DNA of 64,000 nucleotides, taken from Campylobacter gracilis (GTDB taxonomy: Bacteria > Campylobacterota > Campylobacteria > Campylobacterales > Campylobacteraceae). The stretch covers positions 105,716-169,715 of the forward strand of contig NZ_JAHAFS010000002.1 of the NCBI RefSeq assembly GCF_018374135.1, written 5' to 3'. Positions 56,128 to 64,000 of this stretch are shown piece by piece (position 1 is the stretch's first letter; every line of letters begins with the position of its first letter). The position numbers and the translations under genes are program-made. The notes under the pieces were generated by a model. It was not told the origin of the DNA. It did no database searches and saw only the letters and a program-made list of their open reading frames with translations.

Positions 56128-56893
56128 AAAGCCGTCCTTGTAAAATTTCACATAAAATTTAGCGCTAAATTATATGTGAAATTTTGAGTATTTTGGAATT
56201 TTAAAATTCCAAAAATAGATTTTGCGCCTTCAAATATAAAAGCTCCGGCGGGCTCTGAAAATTTAAAATCGCACCGAGATCTACTTATATGAAATGAAAT
56301 TTACCCCAAGAGATATCGGATACGGTAAATCAAACAGACCTCTTTAACAAAACTTCGAAATTTTAAACCCGAATTTTAAATTTTAAAATTTCAAACGCCT
56401 CGAAATTTTAAAATTTTAGAAATTCCGAATTTTTTAGAATTTTGAAATTCTTAAAATTTAAAGGCGAGGGTCTGCTTGCAAGCTCGACCGCATCGCATAA
56501 ATTTAAAATTTCAAATGCCGCGCAGTATCCTAGCCACGCACTAAATTTAAGTATCACGCGCTGATTGGCTTGCGTTTTGTCGCACGGTGCGCCGCAACAG
56601 CGCTGCGAAAAATATGCAGCCAAGCATTGAATACGCTTTGAAATTTTAAAATTTCAAAACTAAAGTTCCGTCCTCTCGCATAGCTTTGCGCGCCGTCTGC
56701 ACTGCCTAGCGATCAAGCTCTTTTAAAATTTCCATCCGTGCCGCCTCGCGATCGAGCCCCTTTAAAATTTTATGATGCTTTCCGCCCTCGACCGATCCGC
56801 TAAATACAAAAAAGCAAGGTTGAGAAGCGCCGATTGCACAATGCTCGCAATCAAGATCACCGATCGCGCGATACTTAGGACCGATCGCCGCGC
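56128..56893. other. Spacer between secA and the lolC/E-like gene
   Basis: 766 bases without a supportable gene. The middle (56340-56470) is almost pure AAATTTTAAAATTTC-type sequence; the rest alternates with GC-rich blocks. A frame at 56408-56623 is read from this repeat and is not a gene. The lolC/E ribosome-binding site lies at its left end. Confidence 0.5.
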
Positions 56894-59512
56894 CTACCTC
56901 GCAAAGCCGCCTTTTTTAGGGCCGCCCTTGCCGTGGCAGTCTTTGTATTTTTTGCCGCTGCCGCAAGGGCAAGGATCGTTTCGCTTAGGCTTTTTGTCAC
57001 CGAACTCATCGGGACCCTTTAGCTGCGCCTCATTCGTGCTTGCGGCGGCGAGTTCTTTGGCATTTGAGCTCTCCATGCGCTCCTGCATCGCGCGCTGTTC
57101 AGCCTCGATCTCCTCCTTAGATTTAAACTGGATCGAATGCAACAAGCAGATGCTATCGGATTTGAGGCGCATTACAAGCTCCATAAAGAGATTGTAGCTC
57201 TCCTTTTTATACTCCGTAAGCGGGTCTTTGTGGTTGTAGCCGCGAAGCCCGATGCCCGCTTTTAGGATATCCATCTGATACAGATGCTCCCGCCAGTCGC
57301 GATCTACGATCTGCAGATAAAGCATCTTTTCGATACTTTTACGCTGCTGTGGATCGATCGGCGCCATCTTGTTTTCATACGAAACGGCAAGCGCGCCGAC
57401 GATCTTTTCTTTTAGCTCTTTGAAATCATCGACCTTCTCAAGTTCGCTGTTTTCGAGCACCTCGCCCGTTTCTTGAGCGATTTTAGCGACAATCGGGAAT
57501 TTATTGACCTCTTTGATATTTGCGCCGTCGAAAATTTCAAGCTCCTCAAGCACGCTAGAGATGTACTCCTCGCGGTTTTGGATGATTTTATCTTTCAGAT
57601 CGTAGTCGGGATCCAAAAGCTCGTTGCGATATTTATAGATCGTCTTGCGCTGCTCATTTGCGACGTCGTCGTATTCTAGGATATTTTTACGCGCTTCAAA
57701 ATGCAAGCTCTCAACCTTTTTCTGCGCGTTCTCTACTGCGCGCGAAACCATGCCTGATTCGATATGTTCGCCATCTTTTAGCCCCAAGCGATCCATGATA
57801 TTTTTAATCTTGTCGCTGCCAAAAATTCTAAGCAGATTATCCTCCAAGCTCAAGAAAAATCTACTCTCGCCCGGATCGCCCTGTCGCCCGCTTCGTCCGC
57901 GGAGTTGGTTATCGATGCGGCGGCTTTCGTGGCGTTCGGTACCTAAAATATACAGCCCGCCCAAAGCACGCACTTCATCGTCTATGCGGATATCCACGCC
58001 GCGTCCCGCCATATTCGTAGCGATCGTCACCGCGCCTTTAGCGCCCGCCTCGGCAATAATCTGCGCCTCGCGCTCGTGATTTTTGGCGTTTAGTACGGAG
58101 TGCGCGATATTTTCTTTGACCAAAAGCTCGTGCAGCTTCTCGCTTTTTTCGATCGACGCCGTACCCACTAGTACGGGCTGACCTTTGGAATTTAGCCGCT
58201 TGATTTCGTTTATGACGGCGTCAAATTTCTCGCGCTCGGTCTTGTAGATAAGATCGTTTTGATCCTTTCTGATAACCGGCACGTTCGTAGGGATCGAGAC
58301 CACTTCGAGTTTGTAAATTTGAGAAAATTCCGTCGCCTCCGTCTGCGCCGTACCCGTCATACCGGCGAGCTTTTCGTAAAGGCGGAAGTAGTTTTGAAAA
58401 GTAATGTCGGCAAGAGTTTGGCTCTCCTCTTGGATTTGCACGCCCTCTTTGGCTTCAAGCGCCTGATGCAAGCCTTCGCTGAATCTGCGACCCTCGCTAA
58501 GACGACCCGTAAATTCATCCACGATTATGACCTGCCCGTCGCGCACGACGTAGTGCACATCCTTTTCAAATAGATAATTTGCTTTAAGCGCTTGATCAAG
58601 GTAGTGGCTAAGCACGGCATTTTCGAGACTATAGAGATTATCGACGCCAAAAAGCTTCTCAGCTTTTGAAATCCCTGCCTCCGTAATCAAAACGGCGCGG
58701 TTCTTCTCATCTACGGTAAAATCACCCGTCGCCTTGCCTTTCGGATCGGCTGGCGCCTCGCCGCGGATCATCGCGCGCGCTACTTCGTTTGCCTTAATAT
58801 AGCCGTCTAGAGTGCGGTTCGTAGGGCCAGAGATGATAAGTGGCGTCCTGGCTTCGTCGATTAGGATGCTATCTACTTCATCGACGATTACGAAATGATG
58901 CCCGCGTTGCACCTTTTCATCCGCGCTAAATTTCATATTATCGCGCAGGTAGTCAAAGCCAAACTCGTTGTTTGTGCCATAAGTGATGTCGCACGCGTAT
59001 GCAGCCTTGCGCTTGGCGTCATCGTATTCGCCGCCTACGATCACACCGGTGCTAAGCCCTAAAAATTCATATAGCTCGCCCATTTGCGCGGCATCGCGCT
59101 TAGCTAGGTAGTCGTTTACGGTCACAACATGCACGCCCTTGCCCTCCATCGCGTTTAATACTACCGCCAGAGTCGCTACGAGGGTCTTTCCTTCGCCCGT
59201 TTTCATCTCGGCAATCGCGCCGTCGTTTAGCACCAAACCACCTATTAGCTGAACGTCGAAGTGACGCATATTTAGCACTCTTTTGCCCGCCTCTCGCACG
59301 ATAGCAAACACTTCGTTAAGCACGTCATCCGTGCTCTTTTCGCCCGCGCGAACTTGCGCTCTTAACGCTTCAAATTCCGCCTTAAGCGCCGCATCGTCCA
59401 TCGCCGCGTAGTTTTCTTCAAGCGCACTGATCTGCGCCGCGCGCTTGGCGTATTGTTTGACGATCCTATCGTTTTTAGTACCGAAAATCCCGTGAATGAC
59501 CTTTTTAAACAT
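56894..59512 (-). CDS. secA: Preprotein translocase ATPase SecA
   Basis: 872-residue motor that pushes unfolded preproteins through SecYEG. Walker A MKTGEGKTLVA, DEVDSILIDEARTPL, the GTNNEFGFDYLRDN segment and the second ATP domain (GRGVDIRI, LRGRSGRQGDPGES) are all present. It ends with a zinc-binding SEC-C tail, CPCGSGKKYKDCHG, which contacts SecB or lipids. AAGGTTCGGTA precedes the ATG. Divergent from lolA over a 122-base gap; the lolC/E-like gene lies downstream on the same strand. Confidence 0.98.
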   Translation of the reverse strand: MFKKVIHGIFGTKNDRIVKQYAKRAAQISALEENYAAMDDAALKAEFEALRAQVRAGEKSTDDVLNEVFAIVREAGKRVLNMRHFDVQLIGGLVLNDGAIAEMKTGEGKTLVATLAVVLNAMEGKGVHVVTVNDYLAKRDAAQMGELYEFLGLSTGVIVGGEYDDAKRKAAYACDITYGTNNEFGFDYLRDNMKFSADEKVQRGHHFVIVDEVDSILIDEARTPLIISGPTNRTLDGYIKANEVARAMIRGEAPADPKGKATGDFTVDEKNRAVLITEAGISKAEKLFGVDNLYSLENAVLSHYLDQALKANYLFEKDVHYVVRDGQVIIVDEFTGRLSEGRRFSEGLHQALEAKEGVQIQEESQTLADITFQNYFRLYEKLAGMTGTAQTEATEFSQIYKLEVVSIPTNVPVIRKDQNDLIYKTEREKFDAVINEIKRLNSKGQPVLVGTASIEKSEKLHELLVKENIAHSVLNAKNHEREAQIIAEAGAKGAVTIATNMAGRGVDIRIDDEVRALGGLYILGTERHESRRIDNQLRGRSGRQGDPGESRFFLSLEDNLLRIFGSDKIKNIMDRLGLKDGEHIESGMVSRAVENAQKKVESLHFEARKNILEYDDVANEQRKTIYKYRNELLDPDYDLKDKIIQNREEYISSVLEELEIFDGANIKEVNKFPIVAKIAQETGEVLENSELEKVDDFKELKEKIVGALAVSYENKMAPIDPQQRKSIEKMLYLQIVDRDWREHLYQMDILKAGIGLRGYNHKDPLTEYKKESYNLFMELVMRLKSDSICLLHSIQFKSKEEIEAEQRAMQERMESSNAKELAAASTNEAQLKGPDEFGDKKPKRNDPCPCGSGKKYKDCHGKGGPKKGGFAR

Positions 59513-59595
59513 TACCGAACCTTACTTTTAAAATTTTTAACCGCACATATTAACATATTTTTAGTTTTTATTTAATTAAATCCTAGAAAAACGGC

Positions 59596-59601
59596 TATAA
59601 T
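59596..59601 (+). promoter_or_regulatory. -10 element of lolA
   Basis: TATAAT in GGCTATAATACGCG, 33 bases before the lolA ATG, in the divergent secA-lolA gap. Confidence 0.65.
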
Positions 59602-59634
59602 ACGCGCAAATTTCCAAAAATAAAGGTCAAATTT

Positions 59635-60147
59635 ATGAAAAAAACTCTTATTTCTTTAGCGGCAAGCTGCATTTTTGCATTCGCAAGCGGGATAGAATTC
59701 GACACACTAAGCGCAAATTTTTCGCAAACCGTGCAGAGCGACGATGCAAAAATCAGCTACGGCGGCGATTTTAGTGCCACAAAAGAGCACGCCGTGTGGC
59801 ATTACAAGACCCCTACGATAAAAAATATATTTTTTAGCTTCACAAAGGTCGTCGTAATCGAGCCCGAACTCGAGCAGGCTATCATCACGAATATCAAAGA
59901 AACGCCGAATTTAACAGCGATCCTAGCGAACGCAAAACCCAATAAAAACGGCGTTTATGAGGCGAGCTTCGACGACGTGAAATATCTAATCGAGCTAAAA
60001 GGTGATCTGCCGAGCAAAATCAGCTACACCGACAAAATGGACAATAAGGTCGTCATTAATCTAAGCAACGTCCGCAAAAACGCGCCGGTAAATGAGGCGA
60101 TCTTTAAGCCCGCAATCCCGAAAAACTACGACATCATCACGCAGTAG
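59635..60147 (+). CDS. lolA: Outer-membrane lipoprotein carrier protein LolA
   Basis: 170 residues. Signal peptide KKTLISLAASCIFAFASG (cleavage near residue 19), then the LolA half-barrel fold: FDTLSANFSQTV at the start of the mature protein and WHYKTPTIKNIFFSFTKVVV in the centre. It ferries lipoproteins across the periplasm after release by the LolC/E-type permease encoded on the other side of secA. AAAGG precedes the ATG. Followed by a phosphatase gene six bases on, likely co-transcribed. Confidence 0.92.
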   Translation: MKKTLISLAASCIFAFASGIEFDTLSANFSQTVQSDDAKISYGGDFSATKEHAVWHYKTPTIKNIFFSFTKVVVIEPELEQAIITNIKETPNLTAILANAKPNKNGVYEASFDDVKYLIELKGDLPSKISYTDKMDNKVVINLSNVRKNAPVNEAIFKPAIPKNYDIITQ

Positions 60148-60153
60148 ACGCGT

Positions 60154-60714
60154 GTGAGGCTACTTTTCGTCTGTCACGGTAACATCTGCCGCTCGCCGAT
60201 GGCGCAGTCCGTGATGCAAAATTTTATTAATCAAAGCGAACTTAAAGCGCGCGTGAGCGTGGATTCTGCGGCGACGCACACCGATGAGATCGGCTCGCCG
60301 CCCTACTACGAAACGCAGCGCGTGCTAAAAGAGCAAAAGGTGCCGCTCGTAGCGCATCGCGCCGTACAGGTCACTCCCGCGGACTACGAGCGCTACGATC
60401 TAATTCTTTGCATGGATGATGAAAATATGCGCTCGCTGGGGCGAATTTTTCGCGGCAAGGATATGGCTAAGGTAAAATTTCTTTTGGAATTTGAAGAGGG
60501 GAATTTTGCAGACTGCGATGCGCTAAATTTTAAAGGCGCGGTAAAGCAAGCCGGCTTAAATTTAAAAGGCGCCGGTTCAAATTTAACCCATCCCCAACGC
60601 CTACAAATCGCCGATCCATACTACACGCGCGATTTTGAGCGCTGCTACGCAGATATCAAGCGCGGCTGCGAGGGGCTCTTGCGATACATTAAAAATTCAG
60701 ACGGAATTTGCTAA
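60154..60714 (+). CDS. Low-molecular-weight protein tyrosine phosphatase with short insertion
   Basis: 186 residues. The P-loop CHGNICRSPMAQ (CX5R, residues 7-13) is at the start and the general-acid DPYY near residue 153. The usual length is about 150. The excess, about residues 116-146, is an Asn/Gly/Lys-rich insertion before the DPYY loop (ALNFKGAVKQAGLNLKGAGS, then NLTHP) made of AAATTT units like those in PBP1C and RpiB. Starts with GTG; the ribosome-binding site is weak. Six bases after lolA. Family members regulate polysaccharide kinases, arsenate resistance or stress; target unknown. Confidence 0.9.
   Translation: MRLLFVCHGNICRSPMAQSVMQNFINQSELKARVSVDSAATHTDEIGSPPYYETQRVLKEQKVPLVAHRAVQVTPADYERYDLILCMDDENMRSLGRIFRGKDMAKVKFLLEFEEGNFADCDALNFKGAVKQAGLNLKGAGSNLTHPQRLQIADPYYTRDFERCYADIKRGCEGLLRYIKNSDGIC
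60487..60584. repeat. Small in-frame RAATTY cluster in the phosphatase gene
   Basis: RAATTY words at 60487, 60501, 60525, 60558 and 60579. The last three, inside the extra segment, are in the same Asn-Phe/Leu codon phase, with steps of 33 and 21 bases. This looks like a small or early version of the pbpC and rpiB insertions. Confidence 0.65.
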
Positions 60715-60779
60715 AATCCGCGATTAAATTTTAGCGTCATTAAAGAGACGCGGCTTAAAGCGATAATTCAAGGAAAAAT

Positions 60780-61232
60780 ATGTTTAGGCTTTTGATCGTT
60801 CCGTATCTGATCATAGAGGTATTTACGACCTATTATTTCGTAAGCGCAAATGGCTTCGCGGCGTATGCGGTGGAGATCGTCATAAGCGCGATTTTAGGCG
60901 GTTACGTCGTAGCAAACCGCTCGTGGATGGGCTTTTTTAATCTAATGAAAATCTCGCCGAAAGAAATTTTAAGCGGCGTGGGCTTCGTCGTAGGCGGCGT
61001 TTTTCTAATAGTGCCCGGGATTTTTAGCGATATTTTGGGCGTTTGCGTACTTATCGCTTCGTTTTACTGCGTCACCAGCGACGTGCCTAAATTTAACACC
61101 GGCAGCGAAAATTCCGAAAAAAGAGAGCGAAGATTCTGGCGACGCAGCCACGCAAGCGACGACGTAATCGACGTTGAGGTGATCGAAGAGAACGAAATCG
61201 AGATTCGAAAAAGTATAGGAGAGAAAAAATGA
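60780..61232 (+). CDS. fxsA: FxsA-family membrane protein
   Basis: 150 residues with about three membrane helices (MFRLLIVPYLIIEVFTTYYF; VGFVVGGVFLIVPGIFSDIL; CVLIASFYCV) and a charged C-terminus. FxsA-family proteins of unknown function are widespread; E. coli FxsA affects phage exclusion. AAGGAAAAAT precedes the ATG. Its ATGA overlaps hemC, an order I recall as conserved in C. jejuni. Confidence 0.9.
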   Translation: MFRLLIVPYLIIEVFTTYYFVSANGFAAYAVEIVISAILGGYVVANRSWMGFFNLMKISPKEILSGVGFVVGGVFLIVPGIFSDILGVCVLIASFYCVTSDVPKFNTGSENSEKRERRFWRRSHASDDVIDVEVIEENEIEIRKSIGEKK

Positions 61233-62158
61233 AAAATTTGATCATCGCTACTCGCGGCAGCGTGCTTGCGCTGTGGCAGAGCGAACATATCGCATCGCTA
61301 CTTAATGCCCGCGGCGTCCAAGCGCAGCTAAAAAGCATGAAAACCAAAGGCGATAAAATTTTAGATACGCCGCTTGCAAAGATCGGCGGCAAGGGGCTTT
61401 TTACGAAGGAGCTTGAGGAGAGCATGCTTCGCGGCGAAGCACACATCGCCGTTCATAGCCTAAAAGACGTGCCCGTGGAGTTTCCGCAGGGACTCGTGCT
61501 AGCGGCGATCTGTGCTCGCGAGGATGTGCGCGATGCGATGATCAGCGAAAAATACGCCGAATTCGGCGAGCTACCCCACGGTGCAAAAGTCGGTACCACA
61601 AGCCTTCGCCGCAAGATGCAGCTGCTTAGCATGCGACCTGATTTAGAGATAATCTCCTTGCGCGGCAACGTCCAAACCCGCCTGCGAAAGCTCAAAGACG
61701 GGGAATTTGACGCGATCATCTTAGCGATGGCGGGCATCAACCGATTAAATTTACGCGCCGAGGTAAAGCACGTAACGCCCTTTGAAATCTCGCAGATGAT
61801 CCCTGCGATGGGGCAAGGAGCGCTCGGCATCGAGGCGGTGGACGAGCCGCAAATCCTGCGCGCGATAGAATTTCTAAAAGACGAACGCGCGATCATCGAA
61901 ACGACCGTGGAGCGGGATTTCGTTAGGGTTTTGGAGGGGGGTTGCCAGGTGCCGATCGGCATCAACGCGCGCCTTGAGGGCGAAAATATCCACATCGGCG
62001 CGATCGTGGGCCTACCCGACGGCAGCGAGAGCATCCGCCAAAGCATCGTCGCACAAAAATCGCAATACCAAAGCGTAGGCACGGAGCTCGCGCGCGTTTT
62101 TATCGAAAAGGGCGCAAAGCAGCTTCTCGCGCGCGCCGAGGAGATGGCGAGCCTCTAA
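61229..62158 (+). CDS. hemC: Porphobilinogen deaminase (hydroxymethylbilane synthase)
   Basis: 309 residues; joins four porphobilinogens into the linear tetrapyrrole for haem synthesis. The dipyrromethane-binding cysteine is in FVRVLEGGCQVPIG, and the N-terminal RGSVLALWQSE and HSLKDVP motifs are present. GGAGAGAAAAA precedes the ATG, which overlaps the fxsA stop by four bases. Full length, no insertion. No proS or ubiD is visible downstream. Confidence 0.97.
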   Translation: MKNLIIATRGSVLALWQSEHIASLLNARGVQAQLKSMKTKGDKILDTPLAKIGGKGLFTKELEESMLRGEAHIAVHSLKDVPVEFPQGLVLAAICAREDVRDAMISEKYAEFGELPHGAKVGTTSLRRKMQLLSMRPDLEIISLRGNVQTRLRKLKDGEFDAIILAMAGINRLNLRAEVKHVTPFEISQMIPAMGQGALGIEAVDEPQILRAIEFLKDERAIIETTVERDFVRVLEGGCQVPIGINARLEGENIHIGAIVGLPDGSESIRQSIVAQKSQYQSVGTELARVFIEKGAKQLLARAEEMASL

Positions 62159-62253
62159 AAGGCGAAATTTACGTAGTTTTAAAATTTGCAAAATTTTGAA
62201 ATTTCTAGAATTTATGGACTTTTTAAATTTATAAAATTTCCAAAGGTTAAATT

Positions 62254-63018
62254 TTGAGCTTATTCAGATTTTTTAAAACAGCGGGATTTTCAAAAATTTT
62301 TGCCTCGCTCATACTTTGTGCAAGCTGCGCGTTAAACCTAAACGCGAGCTCTAATGAAGAGCTCGTCCGCTCGCTATTTAGCGACGCAAACTTCGATAAA
62401 AATCTTTATTTCAAAGGCGAGATGAGAAGCTATTTAAAGCGCAAATTCTACGCGGCAGATAATTATAGCGAAATCACGGTTGCTCCGCTTGGACGCAGCG
62501 ACGAATTTAGCGAAATTTTTCACGTATTTTTGGGCTCTAAAGAAAAGCACTTCGATCTTTACGTCTATACTAAGAAGGACGGGATCTACGCCGTGCGAGT
62601 TCTAGCGCAAACCGCCATTATTGAGGCTATCGTAAGCGAATATGAAAAATTTAACGAGGCGCAAAAACGCGAATTTGAGCAAAGAACCGATGCGGATATC
62701 GTAAATTTAAAGCTAATCTTAGCGCCCGATAAAGAGCTTATGGAGTTTGGGAAACAAAACCTAGCGGCATTTGAAAAAATTTACGAGCTTTACGCAGGCG
62801 GCGAGTCCGAGCGCGCAAAGGCGGAGATCAAAAGCCTGCATCTCTCTCACGCCGAGACGGAGGGCAAAAAATTTATGCTGCTTATCGGTGGGATCACCGA
62901 TAACTCCGTGGGCTTTTTGCGGGTGCAAGATGAAGCTGACCTGCCGCAAATGAGCCCTAGCGAGTTTATAATGATAGAAAAAATTGCGCCGAATTGGTAT
63001 CTTTTTAAAACCACATAA
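62254..63018 (+). CDS. Exported protein of unknown function
   Basis: 254 residues with a signal peptide (FASLILCASCALNLNAS, cleavage near residue 33). The mature part is a mixed alpha/beta protein with charged helices; I do not recognise a domain. Two small features are a YKKDG-like beta region (LYVYTKKDGIYAVRVL) and FMLLIGGITDNSVGFL near the end. Start is TTG at 62254, AAAGG ending seven bases upstream. A GC-rich stem-loop follows the stop (63022-63054). Confidence 0.8.
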   Translation: MSLFRFFKTAGFSKIFASLILCASCALNLNASSNEELVRSLFSDANFDKNLYFKGEMRSYLKRKFYAADNYSEITVAPLGRSDEFSEIFHVFLGSKEKHFDLYVYTKKDGIYAVRVLAQTAIIEAIVSEYEKFNEAQKREFEQRTDADIVNLKLILAPDKELMEFGKQNLAAFEKIYELYAGGESERAKAEIKSLHLSHAETEGKKFMLLIGGITDNSVGFLRVQDEADLPQMSPSEFIMIEKIAPNWYLFKTT

Positions 63019-63021
63019 AAA

Positions 63022-63054
63022 GCCGCGCCGCAAGCGGATTTAAGGCTTCGCGGC
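63022..63054 (+). terminator. Candidate terminator hairpin
   Basis: GCCGCG (63022-63027) and CGCGGC (63049-63054) enclose an inner CCGC-AA-GCGG hairpin, three bases after a stop codon. A T-run is missing; an alternative pairing AAGCC/GGCTT overlaps it. Confidence 0.35.
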
Positions 63055-63199
63055 GATCTAAATTTAAAAGCGTTACCCGCGTCTTAACTATACCGCCGAT
63101 CAAATTTTAAATTTAAACAGACGATCTGTAAATTCCGCACGCCGTAACTTTTGAGAGAAATTTTAAAAATTTTTTGAAGTCTACATTTAAACAAAGCGG

Positions 63200-64000
63200 T
63201 TACAAAGCGCACCGCGATAAATTTAAACATGGCGGCGAAAGAGGCTTAAACATAGCGCTCAAACGATGCACATAAAAACGCCGGTCTGACTTAGACTTAA
63301 ACTGCGCAAAGTCCACTCCCGTCGCGTCCAAAACCGCCCGCGAATAAAAATAGAGGCTGTAAAATAGCTCATCATCGTAAAAGTGCTCCTCCCAGAGCTC
63401 CTCGTCATTCTCATCGCTCTGCGGCCACAGATATTTTTCCGCAAGCATATCCGAAAAGTTCGATAGCGGCGCTGCGTGCGAGATCTTATCGGCATCATCG
63501 CAAATCTCAATCATAAACGCAAAAAATCCGCCGAGCCGAGCCGCAATAAAGCCTGCCGCATCATTTTGCCAGCTTTTATCCGCATTTCTATCCGCCGCGT
63601 TCTGATTATTTCCGCCGATTTCTTCCGCCGCGGCGTTTTGATTATTTTTATTCGCGTTTTTGCACGCCACAGCGCGCGCCTGCATAAAGATACGCGCCAA
63701 AAACGGCAGCGCAAAAGGGGTTGCGTGCCAAAGCGTGCTTTGATGCTCTATCTCGTTAAAAATCTTATCAAGCGCGTCCTGAAGGGCCTTGGCATCAAAT
63801 TTTTCCCGATCGCTCGCATCCGAGCTCTTATCCGCCGCGCTCGTTTTAAATTTACTCGCCTGGCTCGCTTTAAATTTTATCGCCGCGCTATCTGCGCTCT
63901 TAAATTCCGCCTTGCCGCACTTCGCCGTGCCCGTTTTAAGCTCCGTCTCTCCGCCCGCTTTAAATTTCGCCGCCTTGATATCCGCAATTTCAAATTTTGC
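63200..64000 (-). CDS. C-terminal part of a low-complexity protein, truncated at the window edge
   Basis: The frame that ends at 63200 stays open up to position 64000, so the gene begins outside the window. The first ~63 visible residues (from the right edge) are low-complexity Lys/Phe/Ala/Ser with repeats such as KFKAGGETEL, KFKASQASKFKTSAADKSSD, each AAATTT word read as Lys-Phe. Next comes an ordered part with HQSTLWHATPFALPFLARIF, resembling a motif of some HEAT-repeat proteins, then a second Asn-rich patch (KNNQNAAAEEIGGNNQNAAD) and a C-terminal domain. I cannot name its function. A TTG at 63700 is an internal residue, not the start. Confidence 0.7.
   Translation of the reverse strand, partial: AKFEIADIKAAKFKAGGETELKTGTAKCGKAEFKSADSAAIKFKASQASKFKTSAADKSSDASDREKFDAKALQDALDKIFNEIEHQSTLWHATPFALPFLARIFMQARAVACKNANKNNQNAAAEEIGGNNQNAADRNADKSWQNDAAGFIAARLGGFFAFMIEICDDADKISHAAPLSNFSDMLAEKYLWPQSDENDEELWEEHFYDDELFYSLYFYSRAVLDATGVDFAQFKSKSDRRFYVHRLSAMFKPLSPPCLNLSRCAL

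Noticed and set aside
56408..56623. Open frame upstream of secA
   Set aside because: Reads straight through AAATTTTAAAATTT spacer sequence and ends in KNSEFLKF-type repeats.
61932..61946. Poly-G tract suggesting phase variation in hemC
   Set aside because: Only six Gs and within a conserved Glu-Gly-Gly-Cys motif; too short for Campylobacter-type slippage.
1..64000. tRNA, rRNA, tmRNA or SRP RNA genes
   Set aside because: Long spacers were read for T-loop and acceptor patterns and none was found, but a covariance-model search would be needed to exclude them.

Overview
The window is a stretch of bacterial chromosome with no rRNA, tRNA, phage, insertion sequence or CRISPR array that I could recognise. 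Gene content and order point to an epsilonproteobacterium of the genus Campylobacter, probably one of the higher-GC oral or anaerobic species (C. gracilis-like; species is inference). Supporting points are a futalosine-pathway menaquinone gene (mqnC), murF with an N-terminal membrane segment, and gene neighbourhoods I recall from C. jejuni: murF/hydrolase/small Phd-like protein/ddl/ruvA beside murJ/cysS/msbA, lolC-E/secA/lolA, fxsA/hemC and folD/lepB. Also consistent are Tat-exported flavoprotein reductases and intergenic DNA packed with AAATTT-type words.

Layout. 0.1-4.6 kb: a ferredoxin-flavodoxin (EFR1) protein and two tandem Tat-exported fumarate-reductase-like flavoproteins. 4.8-13.7 kb: a periplasmic alpha-2-macroglobulin and penicillin-binding protein 1C, a known functional pair. 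13.8-20.7 kb: single genes (UvrD-type helicase, upp, BON lipoprotein, SDR, PNPOx-like protein, AlkD-like protein) separated by long AT-rich spacers. 20.9-26.2 kb: murF, alpha/beta hydrolase, Phd-like protein, ddl, ruvA. 26.2-30.1 kb: an Mla/MCE-type lipid transport cluster (lipoprotein, MlaD, MlaF, MlaE). 30.1-35.7 kb: murJ, cysS, msbA. 36.2-38.6 kb: two convergent MFS transporters. 38.7-41.2 kb: SPFH protein, NfeD protein and mqnC, overlapping. 41.7-46.4 kb: an M16-family protein without its zinc motif, and recG. 47.1-54.1 kb: an eight-gene leftward operon folD-lepB-rpiB-small membrane protein-apt-dedA-pepA-ychF. 54.4-60.7 kb: small lipoprotein, lolC/E-like permease, secA, lolA, low-molecular-weight phosphatase. 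60.8-64 kb: fxsA, hemC, a secreted protein, and a truncated low-complexity protein running off the right edge.

Many genes serve the cell envelope: peptidoglycan precursor supply (ddl, murF), lipid II flipping (murJ), polymerisation (pbpC), lipid A and phospholipid transport (msbA, mla), lipoprotein sorting (lolC/E, lolA) and secretion (secA, lepB).

The most unusual signal is a hexamer, RAATTY (AAATTT, AAATTC, GAATTT, GAATTC). It is dense in the spacers and also builds long in-frame low-complexity insertions inside conserved enzymes (PBP1C, RpiB, RecG, MurF, and small ones in the phosphatase and NfeD). In pbpC it forms an exact 15-bp-period array. A short 15-bp-period array of the same hexamer also occurs in non-coding DNA at about 18.4 kb, so the signal appears to act at the DNA level. 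RAATTY is the methylation motif reported to license DNA for natural transformation in C. jejuni (CtsM). That suggests, as inference, that the arrays are DNA-uptake or self-recognition sequence that has expanded into genes. Several starts were reassigned to TTG, GTG or internal ATG codons because these sit 5-8 bases after a clear AAGGA-type ribosome-binding site.
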